Source: Shewanella japonica
Lineage (GTDB): Bacteria > Pseudomonadota > Gammaproteobacteria > Enterobacterales > Shewanellaceae
NCBI RefSeq assembly: GCF_002075795.1
Contig: NZ_CP020472.1
Span: 665,001-729,000 of the forward strand
DNA length: 64,000 nucleotides
Direction of reading: 5' to 3'
A program made the translations under genes and the position numbers. The first letter of the stretch is position 1. Each line of letters opens with the position of its first letter. The notes under the pieces are model-generated. The model was not told the DNA's origin, did no database searches, and saw only the letters and a list, made by a program, of their open reading frames with translations. This document shows, in pieces, positions 7,572-16,129 of the stretch.

Positions 7572-10337
7572 ATGAATACAGTAAATCAGTACCCTATTAG
7601 TCGCCGAAGTTTTATCAAAACAATTGCTGGAGGCGCAGCCATTAGTTTTAGTATCTCTAGCTTACCCATTTCTTTACTTGCAGCGGAATCTCCCCCTTTA
7701 ACCGATATTGCCCCCGAGCCGGCATGGGCACCTGAGCCTGGTGTCGCCCAGTGGCGGATCGATGGTAAACCAAAAGTCATGGGGCAAAAAATATATGCAC
7801 GTGATTTTCGTGCTCGCGATTTAGCAGAATACGGCTGGCCATATCAAGCTGAAGAAAGGGTGATGTATGCCCTAAGAACCAACCGAATAAATACGGTTGT
7901 AATGGATTACCAGCTTTCAATGCTCCCAGCCGAATTACAACCCATTACCATTATTGATGCGCAAAAACTGATCAATGATAAAGTGGATGTTAGCTGTGAT
8001 ATGAAAAAGCCATTTTTTGTGTGTGCCAAAAATAGGGACAAGAGTAAAAATAAGAGTAATGTCAGGCATGTTGCTGACTATTACGGCCAGCCAGTAGCTT
8101 TGCTGATTTTTGCAAATTTTGATGTCTATCGCCGAGCAAAAAAAATCCTACAATTTAACCAAAATACTATTATTTATGGTGACAGCGTTGCTCCACTTGA
8201 TCCGAGTATTTATGGCAATTCTTATGAATATGTAAAAGGTTCACTGAATGGCAATCCCTTCAATGTGGTACATGATGAGCCTGATTACTATAAAAGTCAC
8301 AGCCCTATAGTAAAGGGCAACATTACTTCAGCCATTGAGGTAAACACTGCCTCTGGAGTCTGGCAGCAATACTCAGCTAATTATGTCACTCAAGTTATGG
8401 ACCCTATGTTCATGGAGCCGGAGGCTGGTTTAGCTTGGTATGACAAACAATCATCTCGTCTACACTTATTACTCGGTACTCAATCGCCCACAGGGGATAT
8501 ATCTGGCGCGGCAGAAATATTCCGTAATGCTAAATGTACTTATAATGTCAGTGAAGTAGATTTGATTGCTTGCTATCCAGGGGGAGGATTTGGTGGGCGC
8601 GATAGCTCTTACTTTACAATGTATTTAGCAATGGCAGCCCCATACGCCAATGGTTATCCTCTGCGTTGGGCACAAGACAGATTTGAGCAATTTCAAGTTG
8701 GATTAAAACGCCACCATACTGAATTTACAGAAAACTTATGTATCGATGACAATGGTCTTATTCAGGCTGTTACAGCCAGTTTTACACTAAATGGAGGAGG
8801 AAGAAAAAACTTAAGCCCTTATGTTGCTGAACTTGCAGCATTGAGTGTCTGTAATGCTTATAACATTCCGCAAATTGTCGCCTATGGTGAAGCGCTAGAT
8901 ACACCTGATTTAATTGGCGGATCGCAACGTGGGTTTGGTGGGCCACAAGCCTTTATTGCTCTAGAAACCTTATTGGATCAGGCTGCAGAAGATACAGGCA
9001 GAGATCCTTTCATGATCCGTCGTTTAAATTTACTCGATAATCAGAGTACAACGGTAACAGGTGCGCCTATTCAGCAAGATTTGCAATTGCCCCAAATCCT
9101 CGATGCATTAGAAGCCCTGCCATTGTGGACTAACCGTGAGACAACGAAGCAACAGTTTGCTAATCAAGGACTTAAATATGGTGTGGGGTTAGCGTTAGCA
9201 AACGAAGCGTATGGTACCGGTGGTGATGGTATGTTTGGCGCAGTGATGATTAACCGAGATGGCAGCATTACTGTTCGCACCCCCTATATTGATATGGGCA
9301 ATGGCGCAGCCACAGCGCTAGGCTTGGCACCGTCTGTTTGGCTTGGGAAAAATGCCAGTAACATTATGATGGGCGATGCTGGTTTTTTTAATAATCTAGG
9401 TTTAACTAAGATAGATGCTTACCCTTCTTGCGTACCATCTGAGACTAAAATTGATCCTGCGAAACAAGTGGCACAATTATCGGGTTCATCTAGTGCATGT
9501 CTTGGGGCTTTTTATCAATATCATGCAGTGTCATATGCGGGGTTAAGTTTACTGCTAGGCTCTGTTATCCCTGCTTTACAGCGGCTTTGGCAAGCTGAAG
9601 TGGACTATAAGCAGTTAGTTTTCTCGCACGGAAGTATCAGTATAGAAGGCTACCCTGCTATTGAATGGAGTCAGATTGTTGAAGTGATTTTTAGTCAACA
9701 ATTACCCAATAGTGCTGCCGTTCATGCCAGCTTTGTTGGTGAGTTCGTTAATGCTGACTTTAGCTTTTCTTCATTAAGTCAAAACCCTATCACTCTACCT
9801 TTAGACTATATTGCTCTTGGTTCCTTGCCTAATGCTTTACAGACTGTTACTCGAACTAATATGACTACACTACCGAAAGTTAATTCACGTTATGGCCGTA
9901 GCACTTACGCACCTAGCGGGGCATTAATTGCGGTATCTGTCGATCCTAATACTGGTTATGTCGTTGTTGAAGATTGTATTACAGCGTTAAGTGCAGGTGT
10001 GCAACATTGCCCGCAGCTGGTGAGTGGCCAATCTCAAGGCGGGGTAGCAATGGCAATGGGATATGTACTGTCGGAAGACTGCCCTCTTAGCCCAGAAGGA
10101 CCAGGTGCTGGTAATTGGAATTTAGATAAATATAAGCTAATGAAAATGGGTAATGTACCTTTAAATCAACAATTGCTGGTTATGCCACCTGCCGACAATG
10201 AAGCGACTGCGCGGGGGATTGCAGAGGCCGTTATGTGTCCAATTCCTCCGGCTATTCTCAACGCATTAGCGATGGCAACTCAACATCGTTTTACACAGTT
10301 ACCTGTAACGCCAGCGGCAATAAGGACGGCAATCTAA
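7572..10337 (+). CDS. Exported molybdopterin-binding subunit of a xanthine dehydrogenase/aldehyde oxidase-family hydroxylase
   Basis: A 921-residue large subunit of the molybdenum hydroxylase family, most like the isoquinoline 1-oxidoreductase beta/CoxL type. A twin-arginine signal, RRSFIKT at 11-17, and a following hydrophobic stretch predict folded export to the periplasm. Family blocks include GGGFGGRDSSYF and RGFGGPQAFIALE. Near the C-terminus GIAEAVMCPIPPA carries a Glu in place of the usual GxGEP block; I take this as the catalytic base. The substrate, probably an aldehyde or N-heterocycle, cannot be named. The next gene starts inside its stop codon (TAATG), and no FAD subunit or XdhC-type maturase is nearby. 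Confidence 0.88.
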   Translation: MNTVNQYPISRRSFIKTIAGGAAISFSISSLPISLLAAESPPLTDIAPEPAWAPEPGVAQWRIDGKPKVMGQKIYARDFRARDLAEYGWPYQAEERVMYALRTNRINTVVMDYQLSMLPAELQPITIIDAQKLINDKVDVSCDMKKPFFVCAKNRDKSKNKSNVRHVADYYGQPVALLIFANFDVYRRAKKILQFNQNTIIYGDSVAPLDPSIYGNSYEYVKGSLNGNPFNVVHDEPDYYKSHSPIVKGNITSAIEVNTASGVWQQYSANYVTQVMDPMFMEPEAGLAWYDKQSSRLHLLLGTQSPTGDISGAAEIFRNAKCTYNVSEVDLIACYPGGGFGGRDSSYFTMYLAMAAPYANGYPLRWAQDRFEQFQVGLKRHHTEFTENLCIDDNGLIQAVTASFTLNGGGRKNLSPYVAELAALSVCNAYNIPQIVAYGEALDTPDLIGGSQRGFGGPQAFIALETLLDQAAEDTGRDPFMIRRLNLLDNQSTTVTGAPIQQDLQLPQILDALEALPLWTNRETTKQQFANQGLKYGVGLALANEAYGTGGDGMFGAVMINRDGSITVRTPYIDMGNGAATALGLAPSVWLGKNASNIMMGDAGFFNNLGLTKIDAYPSCVPSETKIDPAKQVAQLSGSSSACLGAFYQYHAVSYAGLSLLLGSVIPALQRLWQAEVDYKQLVFSHGSISIEGYPAIEWSQIVEVIFSQQLPNSAAVHASFVGEFVNADFSFSSLSQNPITLPLDYIALGSLPNALQTVTRTNMTTLPKVNSRYGRSTYAPSGALIAVSVDPNTGYVVVEDCITALSAGVQHCPQLVSGQSQGGVAMAMGYVLSEDCPLSPEGPGAGNWNLDKYKLMKMGNVPLNQQLLVMPPADNEATARGIAEAVMCPIPPAILNALAMATQHRFTQLPVTPAAIRTAI

Positions 10338-10861
10338 TGGATAATATACCAATTTCTTTCATGGTTAATGGTGCGAGTATTGATGCGCCTACAACAGATG
10401 GCGATATGGCGTTAGTGGATTATTTACATGAACGACTAGGGTTAGCTGGGACCAAATTTTGTTGCGGTATAGGAGAGTGTAGAGCGTGTACAGTTGCCAC
10501 TAGAAATGGCCCTAACGCAACAATGCAAACCACTTTATCTTGTTCAACTCCAGTTGATAGTTTGAATGGCTTAGAAATTTTTACCGTAGAAGGATTACAA
10601 CAAGGGGACAAGTTGTTACCTCTTCAGCAAGCTTTTTTAAAGCATTTCTCTTTTCAATGCGGCTATTGTACTCCTGGTTTTTTGATGGCCACTTGGGTGT
10701 TATTGCAAAAATTACAGCTTTCTCCTATTTCAGAAAGCGAGCTGGACGATGCAATTGAGCAGGGCGTTGGCCGCAATATTTGTCGCTGTAGTGGCTACGT
10801 TAGATATTACCAAGCAATTAGAGAGTTAGCGTTGCCTTTAACGAGGGAGCACTTGTCATGA
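10337..10861 (+). CDS. 2Fe-2S subunit of the molybdenum hydroxylase
   Basis: Small subunit carrying two 2Fe-2S clusters that relays electrons from the molybdenum centre. The plant-type cluster ligands are in CCGIGECRAC with a later cysteine in LSCS; the second cluster is formed by CGYC and CRC in NICRCSGY. The usual glycines beside the first cluster are replaced (GCG by CCG, CGAC by CRAC). The ATG at 10337 overlaps the previous stop by one base. This start gives 174 residues, normal for the family, and begins directly with the ferredoxin fold. With no signal of its own, it is expected to be co-exported with the Tat-tagged large subunit. Confidence 0.9.
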   Translation: MDNIPISFMVNGASIDAPTTDGDMALVDYLHERLGLAGTKFCCGIGECRACTVATRNGPNATMQTTLSCSTPVDSLNGLEIFTVEGLQQGDKLLPLQQAFLKHFSFQCGYCTPGFLMATWVLLQKLQLSPISESELDDAIEQGVGRNICRCSGYVRYYQAIRELALPLTREHLS

Positions 10862-11943
10862 AGGGATATAAACGATTCATACCAGCTTGGTTATTATATA
10901 TTTGTAACTCGGTATGCGTTATAGCCTTGATGGGCTGTGACAGTTTAGGCACATCATCTCAGCAGAAGCAGAGTACAGCGATTGATGAAGTGGTTATTGT
11001 AGAGCTAAACCAATCGATTATTGAGTATGGTCAACAGTGCGCAAACTTGGTTGCAGAGGTGCCAGCATTTGACTGTAATGACGGGGTTGATGTACCCATT
11101 ACTGTGAATGGGCAAGTGCCACAGTATCAAGAGTATACGCAAAATATGGTTTGTGACCGCCCAGCATTATTGCCTTATGGTGAAGACACTTTTGGTCAAT
11201 GTACGCCTTATTCTAAGGTGTTAGATTTATCAAATGAGACAACTCAAATATCTGCTTTTTGTCGACGTAAATACCTTCGACCCGATGATAGTCCGTTGTA
11301 TGACGAAGTTGACGTAATTTTGCATAGTACCACCTCGGGGGATACATGCTGGTTTCATGCAGAACCCCCTAATGACACAAGTGCTGGATTTGATGCTTCA
11401 AGGGTACCGCCACCTAATGAAGTTACTCCTCCACCGGGGCATGTTGATGCAATGACTTTTTGGTGGAAGCCACTTGATACTGTGAGCAAGAATTGTGGTG
11501 GTTGTCATGATGCCGATCCGTTTATGTATAGTCCATATATAGGGCAGGTTTGGCAACATGTGCCGGTTGACCCATTCGGACCGTATAATAATGCGATTGG
11601 TGATTTCGCCCTATGGTCAACGTCATCAAGTATTGAAACCGAAGGAAATACCTGTATCACTTGTCATCGGATTGGCAACTTAGGGAGTTGTGTTAATGTC
11701 GATCTTGAAACGGGACAAACATTTCCTGGTAATATTCAAGTCGCCTCTGGAATGGCATTACCGGTTAAAGGAGGAGATGAATTAGCAAATCAGTACCCTT
11801 TGAGTACTTGGATGCCGATTAATAATTTCCATAGCCAAGCGTTTTGGCAACAGGTTTACAGCCCTTCAGTATCAGCTTTGTTGTCATGCTGCGATAATCC
11901 TCAACAACTTCAGTGTCAATTAACACCAATAACAGGTGGCTGA
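10858..11943 (+). CDS. Diheme c-type cytochrome lipoprotein, likely electron acceptor of the molybdenum hydroxylase
   Basis: A 361-residue exported protein with a lipobox ending ALMGC (Cys27), so it is probably lipid-anchored. Two haem-binding motifs are present, CGGCH at 213-217 and CITCH at 266-270. Additional cysteines (DGVD region, GDTCWFH, LLSCCDNPQQLQC) could form disulfides. The ATG overlaps the stop of the 2Fe-2S gene (ATGA), indicating translational coupling. I infer that it takes electrons from the hydroxylase in place of the absent FAD subunit. The overall fold outside the haem motifs is not recognised. Confidence 0.85.
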   Translation: MKGYKRFIPAWLLYICNSVCVIALMGCDSLGTSSQQKQSTAIDEVVIVELNQSIIEYGQQCANLVAEVPAFDCNDGVDVPITVNGQVPQYQEYTQNMVCDRPALLPYGEDTFGQCTPYSKVLDLSNETTQISAFCRRKYLRPDDSPLYDEVDVILHSTTSGDTCWFHAEPPNDTSAGFDASRVPPPNEVTPPPGHVDAMTFWWKPLDTVSKNCGGCHDADPFMYSPYIGQVWQHVPVDPFGPYNNAIGDFALWSTSSSIETEGNTCITCHRIGNLGSCVNVDLETGQTFPGNIQVASGMALPVKGGDELANQYPLSTWMPINNFHSQAFWQQVYSPSVSALLSCCDNPQQLQCQLTPITGG

Positions 11944-11960
11944 AATTAACTGGTTCCATA

Positions 11961-11990
11961 AAAAAACGCCACTATTGAGTGGCGTTTTTT
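11961..11990. terminator. Bidirectional terminator between the hydroxylase operon and gltS
   Basis: ACGCCACT and AGTGGCGT pair across a 4-nt loop, flanked by a run of A before and T after. It serves both convergent transcripts. Confidence 0.9.
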
Positions 11991-12002
11991 ACAGGTGAAG
12001 GC

Positions 12003-13226
12003 TTAGCCAATCACGCTTAGATAGCCTTGCAAAATAATCGCATTAACAATATCTATAAAGAACGCGCCTACAATTGGCACGACCATAAAGGCTTGTGGTG
12101 AAGGGCCTGTTCTTGATACTAATGCACCCATATTCATAACCGCAGTTGGGGTTGCGCCCATACCAAAGCCGCAGTGACCGCCAGCCATAACAGCTGCATC
12201 GTAATTACTGCCCATTAATCTAAAGGTGACGAAGTACGCAAATAAAGCCAGGATTATGCCTTGGGTCAGCAAGATAATTAACAGTGGAATCGCTAAATCA
12301 AAAATCTCCCATAGCTTTAAATTCATTAATGCCATTGATAAAAATAGCGCTAATGACACGGTGCCGAGGATATCAACACACTCACTGTTTATTTTAAACC
12401 CACGGGTTAACTCAGTGGCATTGGTGATAACAACACCGAAGAATAGTGCATAAACAAATTCAGGCATTTTCAGCCAAGTAATGTCGTATGCACTAACAAA
12501 TTTACCGAACCATTTAGCCCCGGCAACACATAACAGCAGAACAAATAAAACTTCTAAAATCCGTTTAGCGGTCACCCTGTCTTCTTCAAGCTGGTCGTAG
12601 GTCACTAAATCTGGGTGATCTTCATGATGATTTCCCCCTACACCGTAGGATGAAACCAGCTTGTTTTTGTTAATCAATCGCTGAGCGACTGGGCCACCGA
12701 TAATACCACCCATTACCAAGCCAAACGTCGCTGCAGCCATGGCAAACTCAAGGGTGTTCATCCCGTAGTTCTCTTGGAAAGTTTGTGCCCAAGCAGCGCC
12801 AGTACCATGACCTCCTGAAAGGGTGATAGAGCCAGCAATTAAGCCCATTATAGGTTCCAAACCTAATGCTGTAGCCATGGTTACGCCAACACCATTTTGG
12901 ATAATGATATATAAGGAGGCGATACCTAAAAACAAAAAGACTTTACTACCGCCCTTCATAAGCAATTTGTAACTTGCCGCTAAACCAACGGTGCTGAAAA
13001 ACATTAGCATCAAGGTGTTTTGCATCGATAGCGTAAATTGAAGACTGATGTTATTGAAGTGCAGCAAAGTAATAAAGCTGGCAACGATCAATCCGCCCAC
13101 GATGGGTTCTGGGATATTATATTTTCTAAAAGCGGGTAAATGACGGTTGACCGAATGGCCAATGAATAGGACTAAAATCGCTACAAGAAACGATTCAAGC
13201 TCTCCAATAGAATAGACTGTATTCAT
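12003..13226 (-). CDS. gltS: Sodium/glutamate symporter
   Basis: A 407-residue inner-membrane protein of the GltS (ESS) family that imports glutamate with sodium. It has many hydrophobic helices and the family's glycine-rich re-entrant segments, for example SGGHGTGAAW in the first half and GGHCGFGMGATPTA in the second, the expected inverted duplication. AAGGAG lies five bases before the ATG. It is monocistronic, with 520 bases of non-coding DNA upstream. Confidence 0.93.
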   Translation of the reverse strand: MNTVYSIGELESFLVAILVLFIGHSVNRHLPAFRKYNIPEPIVGGLIVASFITLLHFNNISLQFTLSMQNTLMLMFFSTVGLAASYKLLMKGGSKVFLFLGIASLYIIIQNGVGVTMATALGLEPIMGLIAGSITLSGGHGTGAAWAQTFQENYGMNTLEFAMAAATFGLVMGGIIGGPVAQRLINKNKLVSSYGVGGNHHEDHPDLVTYDQLEEDRVTAKRILEVLFVLLLCVAGAKWFGKFVSAYDITWLKMPEFVYALFFGVVITNATELTRGFKINSECVDILGTVSLALFLSMALMNLKLWEIFDLAIPLLIILLTQGIILALFAYFVTFRLMGSNYDAAVMAGGHCGFGMGATPTAVMNMGALVSRTGPSPQAFMVVPIVGAFFIDIVNAIILQGYLSVIG

Positions 13227-13747
13227 GAAACTCCTTTGGATAGCAATGAAAAAAGTAACACACTGCTTTAACGCATCACCACATGGTATGCCTTTATATA
13301 TGACTTAAATTAATTAGTTATGCTGATTATAGATTATGACGGAGCTAAAGATAATGCTATCAAGCTAAATTGATGGGTTATTGCGCTAAAACAGACACAA
13401 ATTAACATGTAATTAATCTCACGAATGCAGTTGTTAAGTTCAAAGATACAGATGTAGGTGACTTGCTTGTCACTTGTTAACTTTTAAAGACTGGATTTTG
13501 CGTTAATTTAAACCCTTGTCATTGATAAAAGGTGATTTGATGAGAGTGACTATTGAGTTTGCTGATGAGCATTAATCTGAGCTGCGGTAACTATCATAGA
13601 TTTTATTTTGGTGTCAAAGGAGGGGATTAGGATGAAATTCAATGCTAAAAAAATGGAGTAATGACTTTCATCATTACTCCATTTTTATCACTATTATAAT
13701 GCTTTAGAACGCAGTTAAAGCTGCACTCCAAAAATTAAAATAGAAAA
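13227..13747. other. Non-coding region upstream of gltS
   Basis: About 520 bases hold the gltS promoter region on the minus strand and, at the right end, the terminator of the molbindin gene. I see no convincing open reading frame, tRNA or repeat. AT-rich stretches near 13296-13340 may include the gltS promoter, but no operator is obvious. Confidence 0.5.
13649..13686. terminator. Terminator downstream of the molbindin gene
   Basis: A long perfect stem, AAAATGGAGTAATGA pairing with TCATTACTCCATTTT, with a 6-nt loop and flanking A/T runs. Located 62 bases past the mop stop codon on the minus strand. Confidence 0.8.
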
Positions 13748-13957
13748 TTAATCTACTGCAACCATAACATTGCTAGCTTTGATAATGGCATAAGCATTGC
13801 CACCAACCACTAAACCTAGTTGCTCACAAGATTTTTTAGTGACAACAGAAGTGATTTCAACACCTGCAGCTAATTCGATAACGATTTCGTTATTAACTGA
13901 ACCTTCTTCAATAGAAAGAATTTTTCCAACAAGTGAATTACGTGCGCTGATTTTCAT
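13748..13957 (-). CDS. Molbindin-like molybdate-binding protein (single TOBE/Mop domain)
   Basis: A 69-residue cytoplasmic protein made of one Mop/TOBE domain: SARNSLVGKI, then EGSVNNEIVIEL, TSVVTKKSCEQLGL and a final AIIKASNVMV strand. Such proteins assemble as oligomers that bind molybdate or tungstate and buffer it. I place the start at the ATG giving MKISARN, the conserved N-terminus; an upstream in-frame start would add 13 unrelated residues. Just upstream is a perfect AT-rich palindrome, possibly a ModE-type site. A molybdenum enzyme operon lies 2 kb away. Confidence 0.88.
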   Translation of the reverse strand: MKISARNSLVGKILSIEEGSVNNEIVIELAAGVEITSVVTKKSCEQLGLVVGGNAYAIIKASNVMVAVD

Positions 13958-14312
13958 ATTTTTGAAATCTCTATGTAGTAAGTGAATATATATCAATGAT
14001 ATATATGATTAATTTATCTTATAAAAAATTGTTTGCAATAAGATAATGCGGCTAATGTTATAAGTTTAGTTAGTATTTTGTGGTTTTGGGGGCTATATCG
14101 CAGTTTAGTTTATGAAATTGCACTTTATCTTGCTTATTGTATGTCATTCATTAGTTGTAATTTTCAATGTTTGTTATGCCATTATCTTGTGAGGCTATAT
14201 AACATTCATTAATTATCAGTGAGTTATAATAATGTAAATAGTCAATAATTTGACTTGTTAACTGCTTGGTGCTGGTGTTAAAATTCGCATGTTTTTTTAA
14301 ACTGTAGATACT
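13958..14312. other. Divergent promoter region between molbindin and the riboswitch-led gene
   Basis: Very AT-rich DNA holding the molbindin promoter (minus strand, including the palindrome at 13986-14006) and the promoter of the riboswitch transcript (plus strand). I see no coding sequence. Confidence 0.5.
13986..14006. promoter_or_regulatory. Perfect 9-3-9 palindrome in the molbindin promoter
   Basis: ATATATATC at 13986-13994 and GATATATAT at 13998-14006 are exact inverted repeats separated by AAT, 29-49 bases upstream of the mop start. Paired TATAT-rich half-sites are typical of ModE operators, and mop genes are common ModE targets. The identity of the binder is inferred. Confidence 0.45.
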
Positions 14313-14383
14313 CTAATGGCAAACTCGTTGCAAAATGAGGACGCAAAGTGACAGCACAGGCGGGTCTGTGGGCTGCATTACTG
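14313..14383 (+). ncRNA. Cyclic di-GMP-I (GEMM-I) riboswitch
   Basis: The conserved core is present in order. GGCAAAC is at 14318-14324. Hairpin P1b pairs CTCGTT with AATGAG around a GCAA tetraloop at 14330-14333. The hallmark GACGCAAAG is at 14340-14348. P2 pairs CAGC with GCTG (14352-14355, 14372-14375) and ACAG with CTGT. The closing stem pairs TAATG (14314-14318) with CATTA (14376-14380). A GNRA loop on P1b is a family hallmark. It lies 54 bases before the start of a secreted-protein gene, so it should tune that gene with c-di-GMP level. Confidence 0.87.
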
Positions 14384-14430
14384 AGTGTTAAAAGATGACA
14401 GATAATTTTGTGCAACTTATAACACTAGGA
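14384..14430 (+). promoter_or_regulatory. Possible expression platform of the c-di-GMP riboswitch
   Basis: AGTGTTA at 14384-14390, directly after the aptamer, can pair with TAACACT at 14420-14426. The latter abuts the AGGA ribosome binding site at 14427-14430 before the ATG at 14437. No T-tract terminator is seen. I infer control of translation initiation by access to the ribosome binding site; the direction of switching is unknown. Confidence 0.5.
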
Positions 14431-14436
14431 TTTTAA

Positions 14437-15861
14437 ATGAAATTGACAACTAGATTAGGGATGCTGTTAGCACTGTCTTGTTCAACGGCCTCTGTAGCTC
14501 AAGCTGATGAACTTGAACTGGTATCAGGACAATACTTCTACGGCTATGAAGAGCAGTTTAATCATGGCTCTTGGGGGATCATTGATGATTTAGATTTTTC
14601 TGAGTTACAAGAAGAAAACCCTAATTCGTTAAAGAGAGAACTGAAGGCATTGTACTCTGAAGATGAGAAAATGTACTTTGATGTTCAATGGACCCGTAAA
14701 ACGTTAAAGAAAATGTTCCCTGAGCAATGGGCACAAGTTAAAAACCTAGAAGGTGATGAGCGCCGCGACGCCATTAAGAATATACGTAACCAAGCATGCG
14801 ATGCCAAAATGGAAGTGGGTTATGCCACAACATATGGCATTGTCGGTGAAGGTTATGCTGCTGAATTAGATACGCATGCCTGTGGCGGTGAAACTCAACT
14901 TGGAACCGTTAGAATGCGCACTTATGTGCCAACAGTTCCAGGTGCAAAGTATGCTATTTCTGTTAAATATCAAAAGCGTGACTATGATTATGAAGCTCAT
15001 GGCGCACGAAATGAAGCAAATGCATATCGTGATTTAATTGTACGAGTAGGCTCGGAAAAACATAACTTATCACTTGACGCTGTCGAAGGTGAGTCACTGG
15101 ATCAAGGCTTTAAAAAAGCTTGGATAACGTTTACAGCTGATCGCTTTTATACGCCTGTGATTTTACGTGACAGTGGTTTTCCAGATAGTTACGGTGTCTT
15201 GATCCGTGGTGTGCAAGCATTTAAGACTGAAGACAATGATCGTGAATTAGAATGTGCGGCTTATTATCCTGAATTTAGTCGTGATCTAAAGCGTTGTTTA
15301 GTGGGAGACGTTGATCCTAATTTAATGGGCTGTGACTTAACACAAGCAACACTAAATTGGACGAAAGGCGATAAGCTTATTGATGACGAAAGTCGTTCTA
15401 TTGAAGAAAATATCTTTAGTACTGCTAAAAATACCTTCTTATCTTTGGGTCAAGCAGGAAAGCTTAACCTGATTTTAAAAGAAAATGGTATTAATGCTAG
15501 CTGCCCTATTTCAGGTAAAACCTTACACCTTAACGAGTACACAGGTAATAATGGTACTTATGAGGAGTATGCTGAAAAAGGAGTGATTGCGGTTAAATTA
15601 TTAGGTTGTATGGACGATAGTTTAAACGGTGTGTCTTTATTGGCAAATCAACATTTCTCTGCTGATCCAGAGAAGCCTTTTGAATTACAAACTAACGATA
15701 AATTCGAATATAACTTCGCTCCAGAGGTTTATGCTGAATGTCGATTATCAAGAATTACCATTAAAGATAAAACGCATAAAATCCCAGAAACACAACAGGG
15801 ATATGTAGAGAATAGTGATGGTATCGATTTAAATAAGATGACGCTTTCTAACGAAGATTAA
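14437..15861 (+). CDS. Secreted protein of unknown family under riboswitch control
   Basis: A 474-residue exported protein with signal peptide MKLTTRLGMLLALSCST and probable cleavage after AQA near residue 23. I do not recognise the family. Several cysteines are spread through the mature part. A beta-rich middle region (about 130-265, with GTVRMRTYVPTVPGAKY) resembles carbohydrate-binding or jelly-roll modules in character only. It is acidic and lacks membrane helices. The upstream c-di-GMP riboswitch suggests a role in surface attachment, matrix or motility, which is inference. A terminator follows. Confidence 0.85.
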   Translation: MKLTTRLGMLLALSCSTASVAQADELELVSGQYFYGYEEQFNHGSWGIIDDLDFSELQEENPNSLKRELKALYSEDEKMYFDVQWTRKTLKKMFPEQWAQVKNLEGDERRDAIKNIRNQACDAKMEVGYATTYGIVGEGYAAELDTHACGGETQLGTVRMRTYVPTVPGAKYAISVKYQKRDYDYEAHGARNEANAYRDLIVRVGSEKHNLSLDAVEGESLDQGFKKAWITFTADRFYTPVILRDSGFPDSYGVLIRGVQAFKTEDNDRELECAAYYPEFSRDLKRCLVGDVDPNLMGCDLTQATLNWTKGDKLIDDESRSIEENIFSTAKNTFLSLGQAGKLNLILKENGINASCPISGKTLHLNEYTGNNGTYEEYAEKGVIAVKLLGCMDDSLNGVSLLANQHFSADPEKPFELQTNDKFEYNFAPEVYAECRLSRITIKDKTHKIPETQQGYVENSDGIDLNKMTLSNED

Positions 15862-15890
15862 TTCGCACGTTGCTTCATTTAATGAACTAA

Positions 15891-15916
15891 AAGGCTGCCA
15901 ATTGGCAGCCTTTTTT
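15891..15916 (+). terminator. Terminator after the riboswitch-controlled gene
   Basis: AAGGCTGCCA and TGGCAGCCTT form a perfect 10-bp stem with a 2-nt loop and a T-tract. It separates this gene from the lipoprotein gene downstream. Confidence 0.9.
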
Positions 15917-16129
15917 ATTAGTTAATTTTTCCCATAAGACTCTATTTCAAAGAAGGATTTTTGTTTGTTTGAAATTATTTTTCATCACTTACTATTGGAG
16001 GTGTGTATAAAAAGTGTGCTAGGTTAGAATTTGTAAGCACGAGCTTAATGTCAATATCAATGGCTCATTACGCTTATGAAGCAGTGAATATTGCAGAATG
16101 AATAATATTAAGGATGATAAGAGGTGTTT

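Noticed and set aside
8577..8620. Possible frameshift near GGGGGAGGATTTGG in the molybdenum subunit gene
   Set aside because: The frame continues through the conserved GGGFGGRDSS block without interruption, so the G-run is normal coding sequence.
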